Assembly (NCBI RefSeq): GCF_008728515.1 | Contig: NC_044986.1 | Location: 52,254,855 to 52,318,854, forward strand | Reading direction: 5' to 3' | From: Papio anubis | Taxonomy: Eukaryota; Chordata; Mammalia; Primates; Cercopithecidae | DNA length: 64,000 nucleotides | Part shown: piece after piece, positions 24,903 through 35,392 of the stretch | Layout: the number at the start of each line of letters is the position of its first letter | How positions within the stretch are numbered: position 1 is the first letter of the stretch | Notes under the pieces: model-generated | What the model saw: the letters and a program-made list of their open reading frames with translations, nothing else | Database searches by the model: none | What the model was told of the DNA's origin: nothing | Translations under genes and position numbers: made by a program

Positions 24903-25249
24903 CAGAAAGCAGATACAGGCCGGGTGCGGTGGCTCAAGCCTGTAATACCAGCGCTTTGGGAGGCCGAGACGGGCAGATCACGAGGTCAGGAGATCGAGAT
25001 CATCCTGGCTAATACGGTGAAACCCTGTCTCTACTTAAAAAAATACAAAAAATTAGCCGAGCGAGGTGGCGAGCGCCTGTAGTCCCAGCTACTCAGGAGG
25101 CTGAGGCAGGAGAATGGCGTAAACCCGGGAGGCAAAGCTTGCAGTGAGCTGAGATTGCGCCACTGCACTCCAGCCTGGGCGAGAGAGCGAGACTCTGTCT
25201 CAAAAATAAATAAATAAATAAAAATAAAAAAAATAACAGAAAGCAGATA
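24903..25249. repeat. Target-site duplication pair around AluY
   Basis: Perfect 13-bp repeats cagaaagcagata at 24903-24915 and 25237-25249 bracket the Alu inserted in the gag remnant. Confidence 0.95.
24918..25236 (+). mobile_element. AluY-like element inside ERV1
   Basis: Full-length plus-strand Alu dimer starting ggccgggtgcggtgg, with AluY-type wording 'gatcacgaggtcaggagatcgaga' and a (TAAA)n-rich tail. Its insertion postdates the provirus. Confidence 0.95.
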
Positions 25250-26756
25250 AAGACCCTTCTGGAGTTTTAGAACATATTTTCCAGGCTTACTGCAAATACA
25301 CCTGTGCTGATTTATAGGCTCCTGAAAATATGAGAATGATAAACACGACTTTCATCCAACGGAATGAGCCCAATATTAAAAGGAAACTACAAAACAAGAG
25401 GGAGCATTTGGGATGAACTCTCAATTGGTGAATATTGCCTTTAGTGTATGTAATGCCAGGGGGCTAGAAAGCTAAAACAGGTCATGATGTACAAGGAAAT
25501 GGTGGGAAAGCATTTACTCCAAAGAGAAAAAAATATCAAAGGCAAGTGTCAGTCAGAGCAAAGTTCTAGGTTATGACCAATATGCCTACTGTTAAGAAAA
25601 AAGTCACGGGAAATCTGACTGCCCCTAATTGAAGAAAAAACAGAAAGATCAGGAAAAAAGACAGATAACAATAGGGAAAGGCACATCTACAGATGGGGAA
25701 CAGAACTATTATTCCAATAATGAATAAGAAAGCCCACTGAGTCCCCTAAATCTTTCAGAGTGGATCATAATTTCCCCGTGTAGTGCCTGGTACAACTGGT
25801 AGTGTGGACCAAATTGACTGACTTTCTAATTGATATTGACTGGTGCAATTTAATTCTAAACATTAGAGAGACAAGAAGTACTAAAATGATGGAACCTGTA
25901 ACAGAGGTCACTGGTAACATAAAAGCAGTAAAAGGCTTTCCTGCAGCCTCTGGAATGTGGGCTAGGAGATTTGAAGCTGAGACACAGCTTCCTTTATATG
26001 CTGGAATATCGAAATCCTCTGTTGGGGCTGAAGTTGCCCAGGGGACCTTCTCTTTGGAGAAGCAGAAGCTTCACCTACAGGTCCTGATGGAACAGGTCCT
26101 GCACATGTTGATCACTCACTCCAGGGAGGAAAGAGAGAAACTCTTCCCTCTGGAGAACTATAAATAAGTGAGTAAAAGTGTCTAGGTAGATGAGACTCCA
26201 GGCAAGGCCAAGAATACACAGATTGTGCCCACAAAAATGAAAGAGGGACCTACCTAAGTTACCTAAAAAAAAAATTACAAATGAAAAAAATAAAAAGGAA
26301 GGCCTTAGAAGAAATACAACGTGTATCAGAAAAATTTCTGAAGAATGATCTAATTTGTCCCTGCAGGTCCCCCATATAATACCCCATCCTACCTGTGAAA
26401 AAAGCACACTCAAATGAATATCAGTTTGTACAAGATTTAGGAGTTGTCAATCATATTGTCCAAAACATTCAGTCATCTGTGCCCAACTCCTACTTCTATA
26501 CTTGGAAATTGTAGATGGTTCTGAGTACTAGATCTAAATGATACTTTATTCTGTGTTTCAATTGAAGAAAGAGTCCAAATGATGTATGCCTTTTAATGAC
26601 AAGACCCAGAAACAAAGATGACCTTCCAATGCTGTCAGATGGTGTTACCGCAAGGGTTCAAAAACTCACCCACTATTTTTGGTAAGATATTGGCAAAATA
26701 CCTAAGGAATTTGCAATTGGATGATAGGGACTTACTAAAATACAACTTCTTGTGTC
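25250..26756 (+). pseudogene. ERV1 gag-end, protease and reverse transcriptase remnant
   Basis: Gag-end/nucleocapsid-like sequence continues after the Alu. A protease remnant lies at about 25815-26050: a damaged DTGA-type active-site region near 25835 (a frameshift separates the Asp codon from TGA) and a later FLYMLEYRNPLLG stretch. The RT N-terminal half follows at 26370-26760, in several frames, with YQFVQDL(R), then (V)LPQGFKNSPTIFGKILA near 26646-26695, a motif typical of gammaretrovirus-like RT. The YxDD region, RNase H, integrase and env are missing: RT breaks off and the end of an LTR follows. A 121-codon frame at 25802-26167 is largely out of the true pol frame. Confidence 0.7.
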
Positions 26757-26803
26757 TGGTTTTTCCAGCAGCAAGCAGCCAAACCTAAGTTTGGTTATAT
26801 AAC
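26757..26803 (+). mobile_element. Stub of the 3' LTR of the class I ERV
   Basis: 26774-26800 repeats the last 27 bases of the 5' LTR (23296-23322) with two differences. It follows the truncated RT directly, so most of pol, all of env and most of the 3' LTR were deleted. Confidence 0.7.
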
Positions 26804-26879
26804 CTCAAATAAAGTTGGGAAATAATGCATTATAAGGTATTTTTTAATGTGCTTAAAGGAATTTTCAATTCCTTACTAT

Positions 26880-27430
26880 AATTGTTATTTATTAATGCAC
26901 AACAAATACAAAGTATCCTCAAAATCAGCAGCTTGAAACAATAAATACTTATTATCTCATAGTTTCTGTGGGTCAGAAACAGAACACAGTGTAGTTGGGT
27001 ACCTATGTCTCAGGAATCTTTCACAAGTTTGCAGTAAAAGTGTTGGCCAGGGCTACAGTTTTATATGCAGTCTTCACCAGGGAAGATCTAGTTCCAAGAT
27101 CACTCACATGATTGTTGCAAAATTCAGTTTTTCTTGAATTAAGGCCTCAGTTCCTCAGGAGCTGTGGCTGAATGTCTCTTTCAGTTTCTTGACTCATAGT
27201 CCTATCTGAAGACTATCTCAAAACATGACAGATAGCTTCTTGAATGGAAGAGTGCAAGGTAGAATGCCAATAAAACTGAAAGTGAGTTGAAGTATTAGGA
27301 ATGCCACAATCTTTTGTATCCTGAACATGAAAGTGTTATATTCTCAATATAATGAGGCTATAAGTGGCTAAGTATAGTCCAAATACAAAGTGAAGAGAAT
27401 GACATAAAGGTAAAATACCAGCAGGTAAGG
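26880..27430 (-). mobile_element. Ancient LTR-like interspersed repeat
   Basis: The order 'cagcagcttgaaacaataa', 'ttattatctcatagtttctgtgggtcag', 'gtgttggccagggctacag', 'cctcagttcctcaggagctg' recalls old mammalian LTRs in reverse complement. Family uncertain (MaLR/ERVL age). Confidence 0.45.
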
Positions 27431-27708
27431 ATCACGAGAGATGATTTTTGAAATTTGCCCACTCACTACATGGACAGCTTCAAATTTCTGTACTTTCTAT
27501 TATTGTACTATCTTATTCTACTCTGCATGTTCTATTAGTCTTTGTTATAAACTTAAAACCAGTTATTTCAAATGATTTAAAAGTTTAACTTCTCCCTTAC
27601 AGCATGGTCAATAGTGGCAGAAGAAATTATTTACTATGGAAACACATTATTTAAATTACATAATTGGCAAGGTATTGAAAAGATGTGCTTGTGTACAGGG
27701 TTGTCCTT
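27431..27708. other. Short unclassified spacer
   Basis: Nothing recognised. Confidence 0.4.
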
Positions 27709-27745
27709 GTGCTAGGATTATAGGAGTGAGCCACCGCGCCTGGCC
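27709..27745 (-). mobile_element. Orphan 37-bp Alu 5' end
   Basis: Exactly the first about 37 bases of an Alu, reverse-complemented, ending ccgcgcctggcc. No A-tail, right arm or rest of the left arm accompanies it. Confidence 0.85.
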
Positions 27746-27808
27746 GGTTCACATCAGATTTTTAAGCTATACATTAGATCTTTAGACTTATTCATTCATC
27801 ATAATAGC

Positions 27809-27836
27809 AAATTGGGTGACCTACTTCACCCAATTT
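27809..27836. repeat. Perfect 11-bp inverted repeat
   Basis: aaattgggtga (27809-27819) and tcacccaattt (27826-27836) around a 6-base loop. Confidence 0.9.
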
Positions 27837-27856
27837 CTTCCACCTCATGATGCTGG

Positions 27857-28173
27857 TAACCACACGGTGGCTCATGCTTGTAATCCCAGCACTTTGGGAG
27901 GCTGAGGCGGGGGGATCCTGAGGTCAGGAGATCGAGACCATCCTGGCTAACATGGTGAAACCCCACCTCTACTAAAAATACAACAATTAGCCGGGTTTGG
28001 TGGCAGGCACCTGTATTCACATCTACTCGGGAAGCTGAGACAGGAGAATGGCGTGAACCCGGGAGGCGGAGCTTGCAGTGAGCCGAGATAGTGCCACTGC
28101 ACTCCAGCCTGGGCAACAGAGTGAGACTCTGTCTCAAAAATAAGTAAGTAAGTAAGTAAATAAATAAATAAAT
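27857..28173 (+). mobile_element. AluY-like element
   Basis: Full-length plus-strand Alu whose first about 10 bases are altered (aaccacacggtggctc). AluY-type wording in the left arm (ctgaggtcaggagatcgagaccatcctgg) and a (TAAG)n(TAAA)n tail at 28139-28173. The frame on the opposite strand (27826-28185) is an Alu artefact. Confidence 0.95.
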
Positions 28174-28174
28174 G

Positions 28175-30371
28175 TTAAAATGCATGTGAAGTGATATAGT
28201 GTTTTTCTATTTGTATTTTCCTCCTGATTTGTAATGTTGAGCACCTTTTCATACACTTGTTGGCTATTTGTGTGTCTTCTTTAGAAAAGTGTCAGTTGAA
28301 ATTTTTTCCCTTTTTTAAATGTTGTTTGATTTTGTTGTTGTTATTGAGTTGTGTGAAGTTCTTATGTATTTTAGATATTAATCCCTTATCAAATTTATGG
28401 TGTGAATTTATCGTCTTCAAATCTTTAGGCTGCCTTTTCATGTTGTTGATTGTGGTGCAGTAGCTTTTTTTGTTTGATGTAATCCCACTTGTTTATTTTT
28501 GTGTTTGTCATCGGTTTTTGGTGTAGTATCTAAAAATTATTGCTACCTTTAATATGAAGGAGCTTTTCTCTAATGTTTCTTTGTATAAGCATTATGGTAT
28601 AAAGTGATGGAATTAGGTCTTTAATTTATTTTGAGTTGATTTTTGTGTATGGTATAAGTAAGGGTCCAATTTCATTATTTTTCATACAAATATAGTATTC
28701 CCAACATCATATCTTGAAGAAATTATTATTTTCTCATTGCATCTTCTTGGTGGCTTTGTTGAAAATTAGTTAACTGTATAGGTTTGGGTTCATTTCTGGG
28801 CTCTGTATTCTGATTCACTGGTCTCTGTGTCTGGTTTTGTGTCACTATACTTATTTGATTACTATAGCTTTGAAATATAATTTAAAATCTGGAAGTGTGA
28901 CGCACCCCACTTTTTTTCATTGTCAAGATTGTTTTGGCTGTTCAGGGTCTTTTGAGTTCCATGCACATTTTAAGATTGCTTTTTCTATTTCTGTAAAAAA
29001 ATGAAAATTGGGATTTTCATAGGGATTGCATTTAATCTTTATGTCATTTTAGGTAGTACAGACATTTTATCAATGCTTAGTTTTCTAATTCATGAATGCA
29101 AGATATCATTCCATTTATTTGTGTCTTTCTCAATTTCCTTCATCACACAGTTTTATAGTTTTCATCACACAGATCTGATACTTACCTGGTTAAACTCATG
29201 TTAAGGATTTTAATTTGATGCTTTCATAAATGAGATTTTTAAAATTTCGTTTTGCATAGGTCGTTTTTGGTGCAAAGAAATGCCGCTAATTTTTGTATGT
29301 TGATTTTGTATCTTGCAACTTTACTGAGTAAGTTTTACCTCTATTTTTTTATGGAGTTTAGGGTTTTCGATATATAGGATTATGTCATCTGCAAACAGGA
29401 ATATTTGTACTTCTTCCTTTCTGATATAGATTTGATTTTGTTGTTTTACTTGTCTAGTTCCTCTTGCTGGTACTCTCAATAGCATGTTATGTAGAAGTGA
29501 GAATGGGCATTTTTTGCCTATTTTTATATCTTAGGGAAATAGCATTTATAGTTCTTCATTGATTATGATGTTAGCTGTGGAATTTTCATAAATGGTCATT
29601 ATTTTGTGAGGAAAATTTTCTTTTAATCTATTTATTGAAAGTTTTTATCATGAACGATGGTTTAACTTTTTCAATGCTTTTTCTATATCTATTGAGATAA
29701 GTATGTGCTTTCATCACCTTTCATTCTGTTAGTGTGGTGTATCGTGTTGATTGCTTTGTGTATGTTAAACCAGTCTCACCTCCCCGGAAAAATTTCCAGT
29801 TGGTCACGGTGTGTAATCTTTTAGATGTGATGTTGAATTTGGTTCGGTGCTATTTTATTGAGGAGATTTGCATGTGTGTTCATGTTGACCTGTAGCTTGC
29901 TATCTTGTATCTTTGTTTGGCTTTGGTATCAGGGTGATGCAGGCTTATACAATGAGTTTGAAAATGTTCCCTCTGATTTTGTTTTCTGGATGAGTTTTTT
30001 AAAAGTTAGTATTAATTCTTTGAATGTTTGGTAGAATTTAATCAGGAAGTTATCTGTTCTTGGACCTTTTCTTTGTTGGGAGATTATTTTTTATTACTAC
30101 TTAAATCTCTTTATTATTGTTCTATTAAAGTATTTATTTTTAATTCAGTATTGGTAGGTTTTTGTTTCTAAAAATGTATTTGTTTCCTCTAGATTATCCA
30201 ATTTGTTGGATTATAATTATTCATAATTATCCCATGAAATCCTTTTTTTTAAATTTCTGAAACACCTGCTGTAATATCTTCTCCCACTTTTCTGATTCTA
30301 TTCGAATTTTCTGTCTTTTATAATCAGTTAGTTGAGCCAAAGTTTGTCTATTTTATTCTTTGAAAAAACAA
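28175..30371 (-). mobile_element. Old LINE-1, antisense, right part after the nested L1 at 33158-34095
   Basis: Reverse complement of ORF2 from the C-terminal domain (28190-28400) back through RT (29300-29800: 'gtcatctgcaaacagga' at about 29385 is antisense to the FADD region). ORF2 frame is destroyed. The sequence is interrupted at 30371 by a sense L1 and continues at 33158. L1MA/L1PB grade by divergence. Confidence 0.85.
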
Positions 30372-30491
30372 AACTAGAAGAAATGGATAAATTTCTTGAC
30401 ACATATACCCGCCCAAGACTAAGCCAAGAAGTCTGATCCCTGAATAGATCATTAACAAGTTCTGAAATTGAGGCAGTAATCAGTAGCCTAC

Positions 30492-30518
30492 CAACAACAG
30501 CAACAACAACAACAACAG
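30492..30518 (+). repeat. (CAA)n expansion in L1 ORF2, first
   Basis: About nine CAA/CAG triplets where sister L1 copies in this window (18288, 57590) read ccaaccaaaaaaagtcc. Confidence 0.9.
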
Positions 30519-30668
30519 CCCAGGACTAGACAGTTTCACAGCCAAATTCTACCAGAGGTAAAAGGAGGAGCTGGTACCATTCTTTCTGGAACTATTCCAA
30601 ACAATTGAAAAGGAGGAACTCCTACCTAACTCATCTAGCATCACCCTCATACCAAAACCTATCAGAGA

Positions 30669-30694
30669 CACAACAACAACAACAACAACAACAA
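30669..30694 (+). repeat. (CAA)n expansion in L1 ORF2, second
   Basis: About eight CAA triplets where sister L1 copies read cacaacaaaaaaagag (57767). Confidence 0.9.
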
Positions 30695-31503
30695 AATTCA
30701 GGTCAACATCCCTGATGAAATTCAATGCAAAAATCCTCAATAAAATACTGTCAAGTCAAATCCAGCAGCACATCAAAAAGCTTATCCACCATGATCAAGT
30801 TGGCTTCATCCCTGGGATGCAAGGCTGGTTCAGCATATACAAATCAATGAACATAGTCCATCACATAAACAGAACCAATAACAAAAACCACATGATTTTC
30901 TTAATAGCTGTAGAAAAGGCCGTTGATAAAATTCAACATCCTTTTAATGTTAAAAACTGTCAATAAACTAGGTATTGATGGAACATATCACAAAATAATA
31001 AGAGCTATTTATGACAATTCTACAGCCAGTATCACACTGAATGGGCAAAACCTGGAAGCATTCCCTGTGAAAACTGGCACAAGACAAAGACACCCTGTCT
31101 CACCACTCCTATTCAGCATAGTATTAGAAGTTCTCCAGGGCAATCAGGCAAGAGAAAGAAATAAAGGGTATTCAAATAGGATGAAAGGAAGTCAAATTGT
31201 CTCCTTTTGCAGATGGCATGATTCTATATTTAGAAAACCCCATCGTCTCAGCCCAAAAACTCCTTAAGCTCATAAGCAACTTCAGCAAAGTCTCAGCATA
31301 AAAAAAATTAATGTGCAAAAATCACAAGCATTCCTATACACAAACAATAGACAAGCAGAGAGCCAAATCATGAACAAACTCTCATTCACAAATGATACAA
31401 AGAGAACAAAATACCTAGGAATGCAGCTAATAAGTGATGTGAAGGACCTCTTCAAGGATATCTACAAATCACCGTTCAAGCAAATAAGAGAGGACACAAA
31501 CAA

Positions 31504-31806
31504 ATGGAAAACATTCCATACTCATGGATACGAAGAATCTATATTATGAAAATGGCCATACTCCCCAAAGTAATTTATAGATTCAATGCTATTCCCATCA
31601 AACTACCATTGACATTCTTTACAGAATTAGATAACACAACTTTAAATTTCATATGGAACCAACAAAGAGCCCATATTCCCAAGACAATCCTAAGCAATAA
31701 GAACAAAGCTGGAGGCATAATGCTACCTAACTTCAAACTATGCTACAAGGCTACAGTAACCAAAGCAGCATGGTACTGGTCCCAAAACAGACATATAGAC
31801 AAATGA
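31504..31806 (+). pseudogene. L1 ORF2p thumb/C-terminal remnant
   Basis: The longest surviving ORF2 piece of the nested L1, 100 codons. It carries MAILPKVIYRFNAIPIKLP and LPNFKLCYKATVTKAAWYW, the conserved block after the RT palm. It overlaps the preceding frame by frameshift at about 31504-31549. Confidence 0.88.
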
Positions 31807-33157
31807 AACAGAACAGAGATCTCAGAAATAACACTACACATTTACAACCATCTGATCTTTGGCAGACCTGATAAAAACAGGCAATGGGGAAAAGATTCCC
31901 TATTGAATAAATGGTGCTGGGAAAACTGGCTAGCAGTATCCCAAAAACTGAAACTGAACCCCTTCCTCATGCCTTTTACAAAAATTAACTGAAGATGTGT
32001 TAAAGATTTAAATGTAAAACCTAAAACCATATAAACTCTAAAAGAAAACTCAGGCAATACCATTCAGGTCACAGACATGGGCAAAGACTTTATGATGGAA
32101 ATACCAATAGCAATGACAACAAAAGCCAATATTGACAAATGTGATCTAATTAAACTAAAGAGCTCGCCACAGCAAAAGAAACTATCATCAGAGTGAACAA
32201 GCAACCTACACAATGGGAGAAAATTTTTTCAATTTACTCATTTGGCAAAAGTCTAATATCCAGAATCTACAAGGAACTTAAATTTACAAGCAAAAAACAA
32301 ACAACCCCTTCAAAAAGTGAGCAAAAGATATGAACAGACACTTCTCAAAAGAAGACATTTATGCAGCTAACAAACATGAAAAAAAACTCAACATCACTGA
32401 CAATTAGAGAAATGCAAATCAAAACCGCAATGAGATACCATCTCATGCAAGTTAGAATGGTGATTATTAAAAAGTCAAGAAACAATAGATGCTGACGAAG
32501 CTCTGGAGAAATAGGAATGCTTCTACAATATTGGTGGGAATGTAAATTAGTTCAACTATGTGGAAAATGATGTGGCGATTTCTCAAGGATCTAAAACCAG
32601 AAATACCATTTGACAAAACAATCCTATTACTGAGTATATACCCAAAGGAATATAAATTATTCTACTATAAAGACACATACACACGTATGTTTATTGCAGC
32701 ACTATTTACAATGGCAAAGACATAGAACCAATCCAAAGCCCATAAATGGTAGACTGGATAAAGAAAGTGTGGTACATATACATCACGGAATACTATCCAG
32801 TCATAAAAGGAATGAGATCATATCCTTTACAAGGACATGGATGAGGCTGGAAACAATCATCCTCAGCAAACAAATACAGGAAGAGAAACCAAACATGGCA
32901 TGTTTTTACTCATAAGTGGGAGTGGAACAATAAGAACACATAGACCCAGGGAGGAGAACAGCACACACCAGGGCCAATCAGGAGGTGGGGGTGAGGAAAG
33001 GGAGAGCATTAGGACAAATAGCTAATGCATGTGGAGCTTAAAACCTAGATGTCAGGATGAGAGCTGCAGCAAACCACCATGGCACATGTATACCGATGCA
33101 ACAAACCTACACTTTCTGCACTTGTATCCTGGAACTTAAAATAAAATAAAAGAAAAA

Positions 33158-34095
33158 GAAAAAACAATTCAGTTTTGTTGATATTTTCTATAGCTTCTCT
33201 ATTCTCTATTTTATTATCTTCTCTGATCTTTATTGTTTCCTTCTGTTAATTTTTTTTTCTAATTCCTTGAGTTGTAAAGTTAAGTTGTTTATTTGAGATA
33301 TATCTTTTATAGTATAGGTATTAAGACAGCCAAATGTAAAGAAGTCCTCAGGGAAACTCCAACCGACCTGCACACCAGTAGGAGTATGCACTGGGGTGGA
33401 GCTTCAGGAAGTCAGTATCATTTGCAGGGGGGAGGAGCCTGGCCTCTCTTGTTCTACGTGGAACCTGGAACTCGATCTGTAGGGTGGGAAGCCTATACTA
33501 GCAAGACTTTCACTCTGCGAAGAGTCCCTGTTACTCCTTTTTTCTCTTTTGCCAAATAAATTAAATTTTTCTTACCTCTCAAAATGTCTGTGAGCCTAAT
33601 GTTTCATGGTTGTGTGACAAGGATCCTGTTTTCAGCTGAACTAAAGGGAAAGTCCTCCAACAGTACTAGCATTATAAAATTTCCTTTCATCATTATGTTT
33701 GCTACATTCCATTAGTTTGAATATGTTTTGTTTTCATCCTGAGATATTTATAAATCCTCCTTAGAGTTTCTCTTTGACCCAGTGCTCGTTAAAGGGCATG
33801 TTATTAATTTATAGATATTGTCTCACTGTTAGTGATTTCCAGTTTTAATCAATTGCAGTTTGAAAAGATATTTGATATTATTTTGTCTTCTTAAATTTTT
33901 AAGACTTGTTTTTTGACCTAATATATGATCTATCCTCAAGATTATCTCTCATGCACTTAAAAAGAATGTGTACTCTTCTGTTGTTGGATAAAAAGTATGT
34001 ATATGCCTGGAAAGTTTATTTGGTCTACAATGTTATTCAAACCTGCTGTTTCCTTATTGATTTTCTATCTGGAGGCTCTATGTATTATTAAAGGT
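33158..34095 (-). mobile_element. Old LINE-1, antisense, continuation
   Basis: Continues the antisense L1 from 30371 toward the ORF2 N-terminus, ending near 34095 in endonuclease-domain sequence ('ccttattgattttctatctggaggctct' near 34052). Interrupted at 33316-33665 by a class I LTR. Confidence 0.8.
33316..33665 (+). mobile_element. ERV1-type LTR (partial) inserted in L1
   Basis: A non-L1 block with LTR features: 'ggaaactccaaccgacctgc' near the left, a polyadenylation signal aataaa at 33555-33560 and a U5-like end 'gtgtgacaaggatcctgttttcagctgaac'. Flanking L1 sequence resumes with a candidate short duplication (gtatta before, gcatta after). The left end does not show a clear TG start, so it may be 5'-truncated. 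Confidence 0.6.
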
Positions 34096-34372
34096 AGAAT
34101 AAAATTGTATTTTTTACTATTCATTTCATGTGGCTTGGCTTTTTATTTCAAAGGAAACTAAATAAAACTTGTAAACAAACTCTATTAAGTGATTCTTTTC
34201 TGAATTATATTTTTCAGAAGAGTATTAAACACATAGTCGGCACTTAATATATACGTGTGTGATACTTCCAGAAATCACTCTCAAGCTAAGAATGTAAAAA
34301 CTAATGAATCTACTTGTTATTCTTTATCATTAACATGTGCTCTTTTCTAACTTATCCCATAAGAATCTCTTA
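34096..34372. other. Short AT-rich spacer
   Basis: Nothing recognised. Confidence 0.4.
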
Positions 34373-34440
34373 TGTGTGGGTGTGTATGGGTGTGTGTGGG
34401 TGTGTATGGGTGTGTGTGGGTGTGTGTGGGTTTGTGTGTG
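34373..34440 (+). repeat. G-rich (TGTGTRTGGG)n minisatellite
   Basis: Six GGG runs spaced by 7-base T/G/A loops, in a 10-bp unit with TGTGTAT and TGTGTGT variants alternating at first to give a 20-bp higher-order period. Translation of the repeat yields a meaningless Val/Gly/Cys-rich frame (34314-34556). Confidence 0.95.
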
Positions 34441-35070
34441 CATCTGAATGTCAGAGAGATGGTCATTACTCAATTTTAAAAGTTATTTGTTTATTCATAC
34501 AAAATTGCATTCTTCTCTACTTATTTCACATTCTTAGCTTTTATCTCTCTAAATAGACTAGGCACTACTTCTATATGTATACTGTTTTGTTATTGTTACC
34601 TAAACTATACACTCCAGAATAACATTAAGTTTATCATAATCAACTATAAATAGCTGTGATTTGTCACAAAAATCACATTGAATCTAAAACTGGATGATTG
34701 ATAAATCTGATAACAGTGCTTCTGCTTCTTTTATCTTCTTATTAATGCATGTTAGTAGCTAACAATTTTACAGGAGAAAAAGGGTATGCATATGGGTGTG
34801 TGTGTGTTTGCATGTCTGTATGTGTGTCCATTTGGACTCAAGTTGCTTACTAAAGACGCAAAAAATGATAGAAACAAAGTAACGAGTTGAATGTTTGACC
34901 TTCAAGTTGTTTTGTTAAACTTTATACTAAATGGATGTGAACAGTAAGATCTAAAGGTACAAGATTAGTGATATTTCAATTCTAAACAACAGTGCCTTTC
35001 ATGTAGTTGTTATTCTAAATACATTTTTAAATAATATAATGTAATGTACATTCTGAAAAAAATTCTAAAA
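34441..35070. other. AT-rich stretch with a short TG repeat
   Basis: A (TG)n-like patch at about 34794-34828; otherwise unrecognised. Confidence 0.5.
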
Positions 35071-35081
35071 GACAATCCTTT

Positions 35082-35380
35082 TTTTTTTTTTTTTTTTTTG
35101 AGATGAATCTCTCTCAGTCACCCAGGCTGGAGTACAGCGGCGCGATCGCAGCTCACCGCAACCTCCACCTCCTGGGTTCAAATGATTCCCCTGCCTCAGT
35201 CTCCCGAGTAGCTGGGACTACAGGCACGTGTCACCACGCCCGGCTACTTTTTTGTGTTTTTAGTGGTGATGGGGTTTCACCGTGTTATCCAGGATGGCCT
35301 CCATCTCCTGACCTCGTGATCCGCTCGCCTCGGCCTCCCAAAGTGCTGGGATTACAGGTCTGAGCCACCGCACCCAGTCC
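35082..35380 (-). mobile_element. Alu (AluY/S-like), full length
   Basis: Minus-strand Alu dimer with a 22-base poly-T head. Target-site duplication with one or two changes: gacaatcctt at 35071-35080 and gacgatcctc at 35381-35390. 'gacctcgtgatcc' wording near 35310 is AluY-like. Confidence 0.95.
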
Positions 35381-35392
35381 GACGATCCTCTT

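Larger units (their letters stand above)
30372..33157 (+). mobile_element. LINE-1 (older L1PA/L1PB), 5'-truncated, nested in L1
   Basis: Begins in the RT domain ('ctagaagaaatggataaa'), runs through the C-terminal domain and a 3'UTR of the older primate type ('gcagcaaaccaccatggcacatgt' near 33067) to an A-rich tail (33135-33157). ORF2 pieces: 30715-30966, 30923-31267, 31313-31549, 31504-31806. The RT catalytic motif has decayed to FADG (31206-31217). (CAA)n expansions at 30492-30518 and 30669-30694. Confidence 0.92.
30362..33167. repeat. Target-site duplication of the nested L1
   Basis: The 10-mer gaaaaaacaa occurs at 30362-30371 and 33158-33167, flanking the sense L1 exactly. Removing the insertion and one copy restores continuous antisense L1. 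Confidence 0.85.

Noticed and set aside
25802..26167. 121-codon frame in the ERV1 pol region
   Set aside because: Most of it is out of the pol frame; the protease and RT motifs are in the other frames, so it is not a separate gene.
34314..34556. 80-codon frame rich in Val, Gly, Cys and Trp
   Set aside because: Direct translation of the TGTGTATGGG minisatellite.
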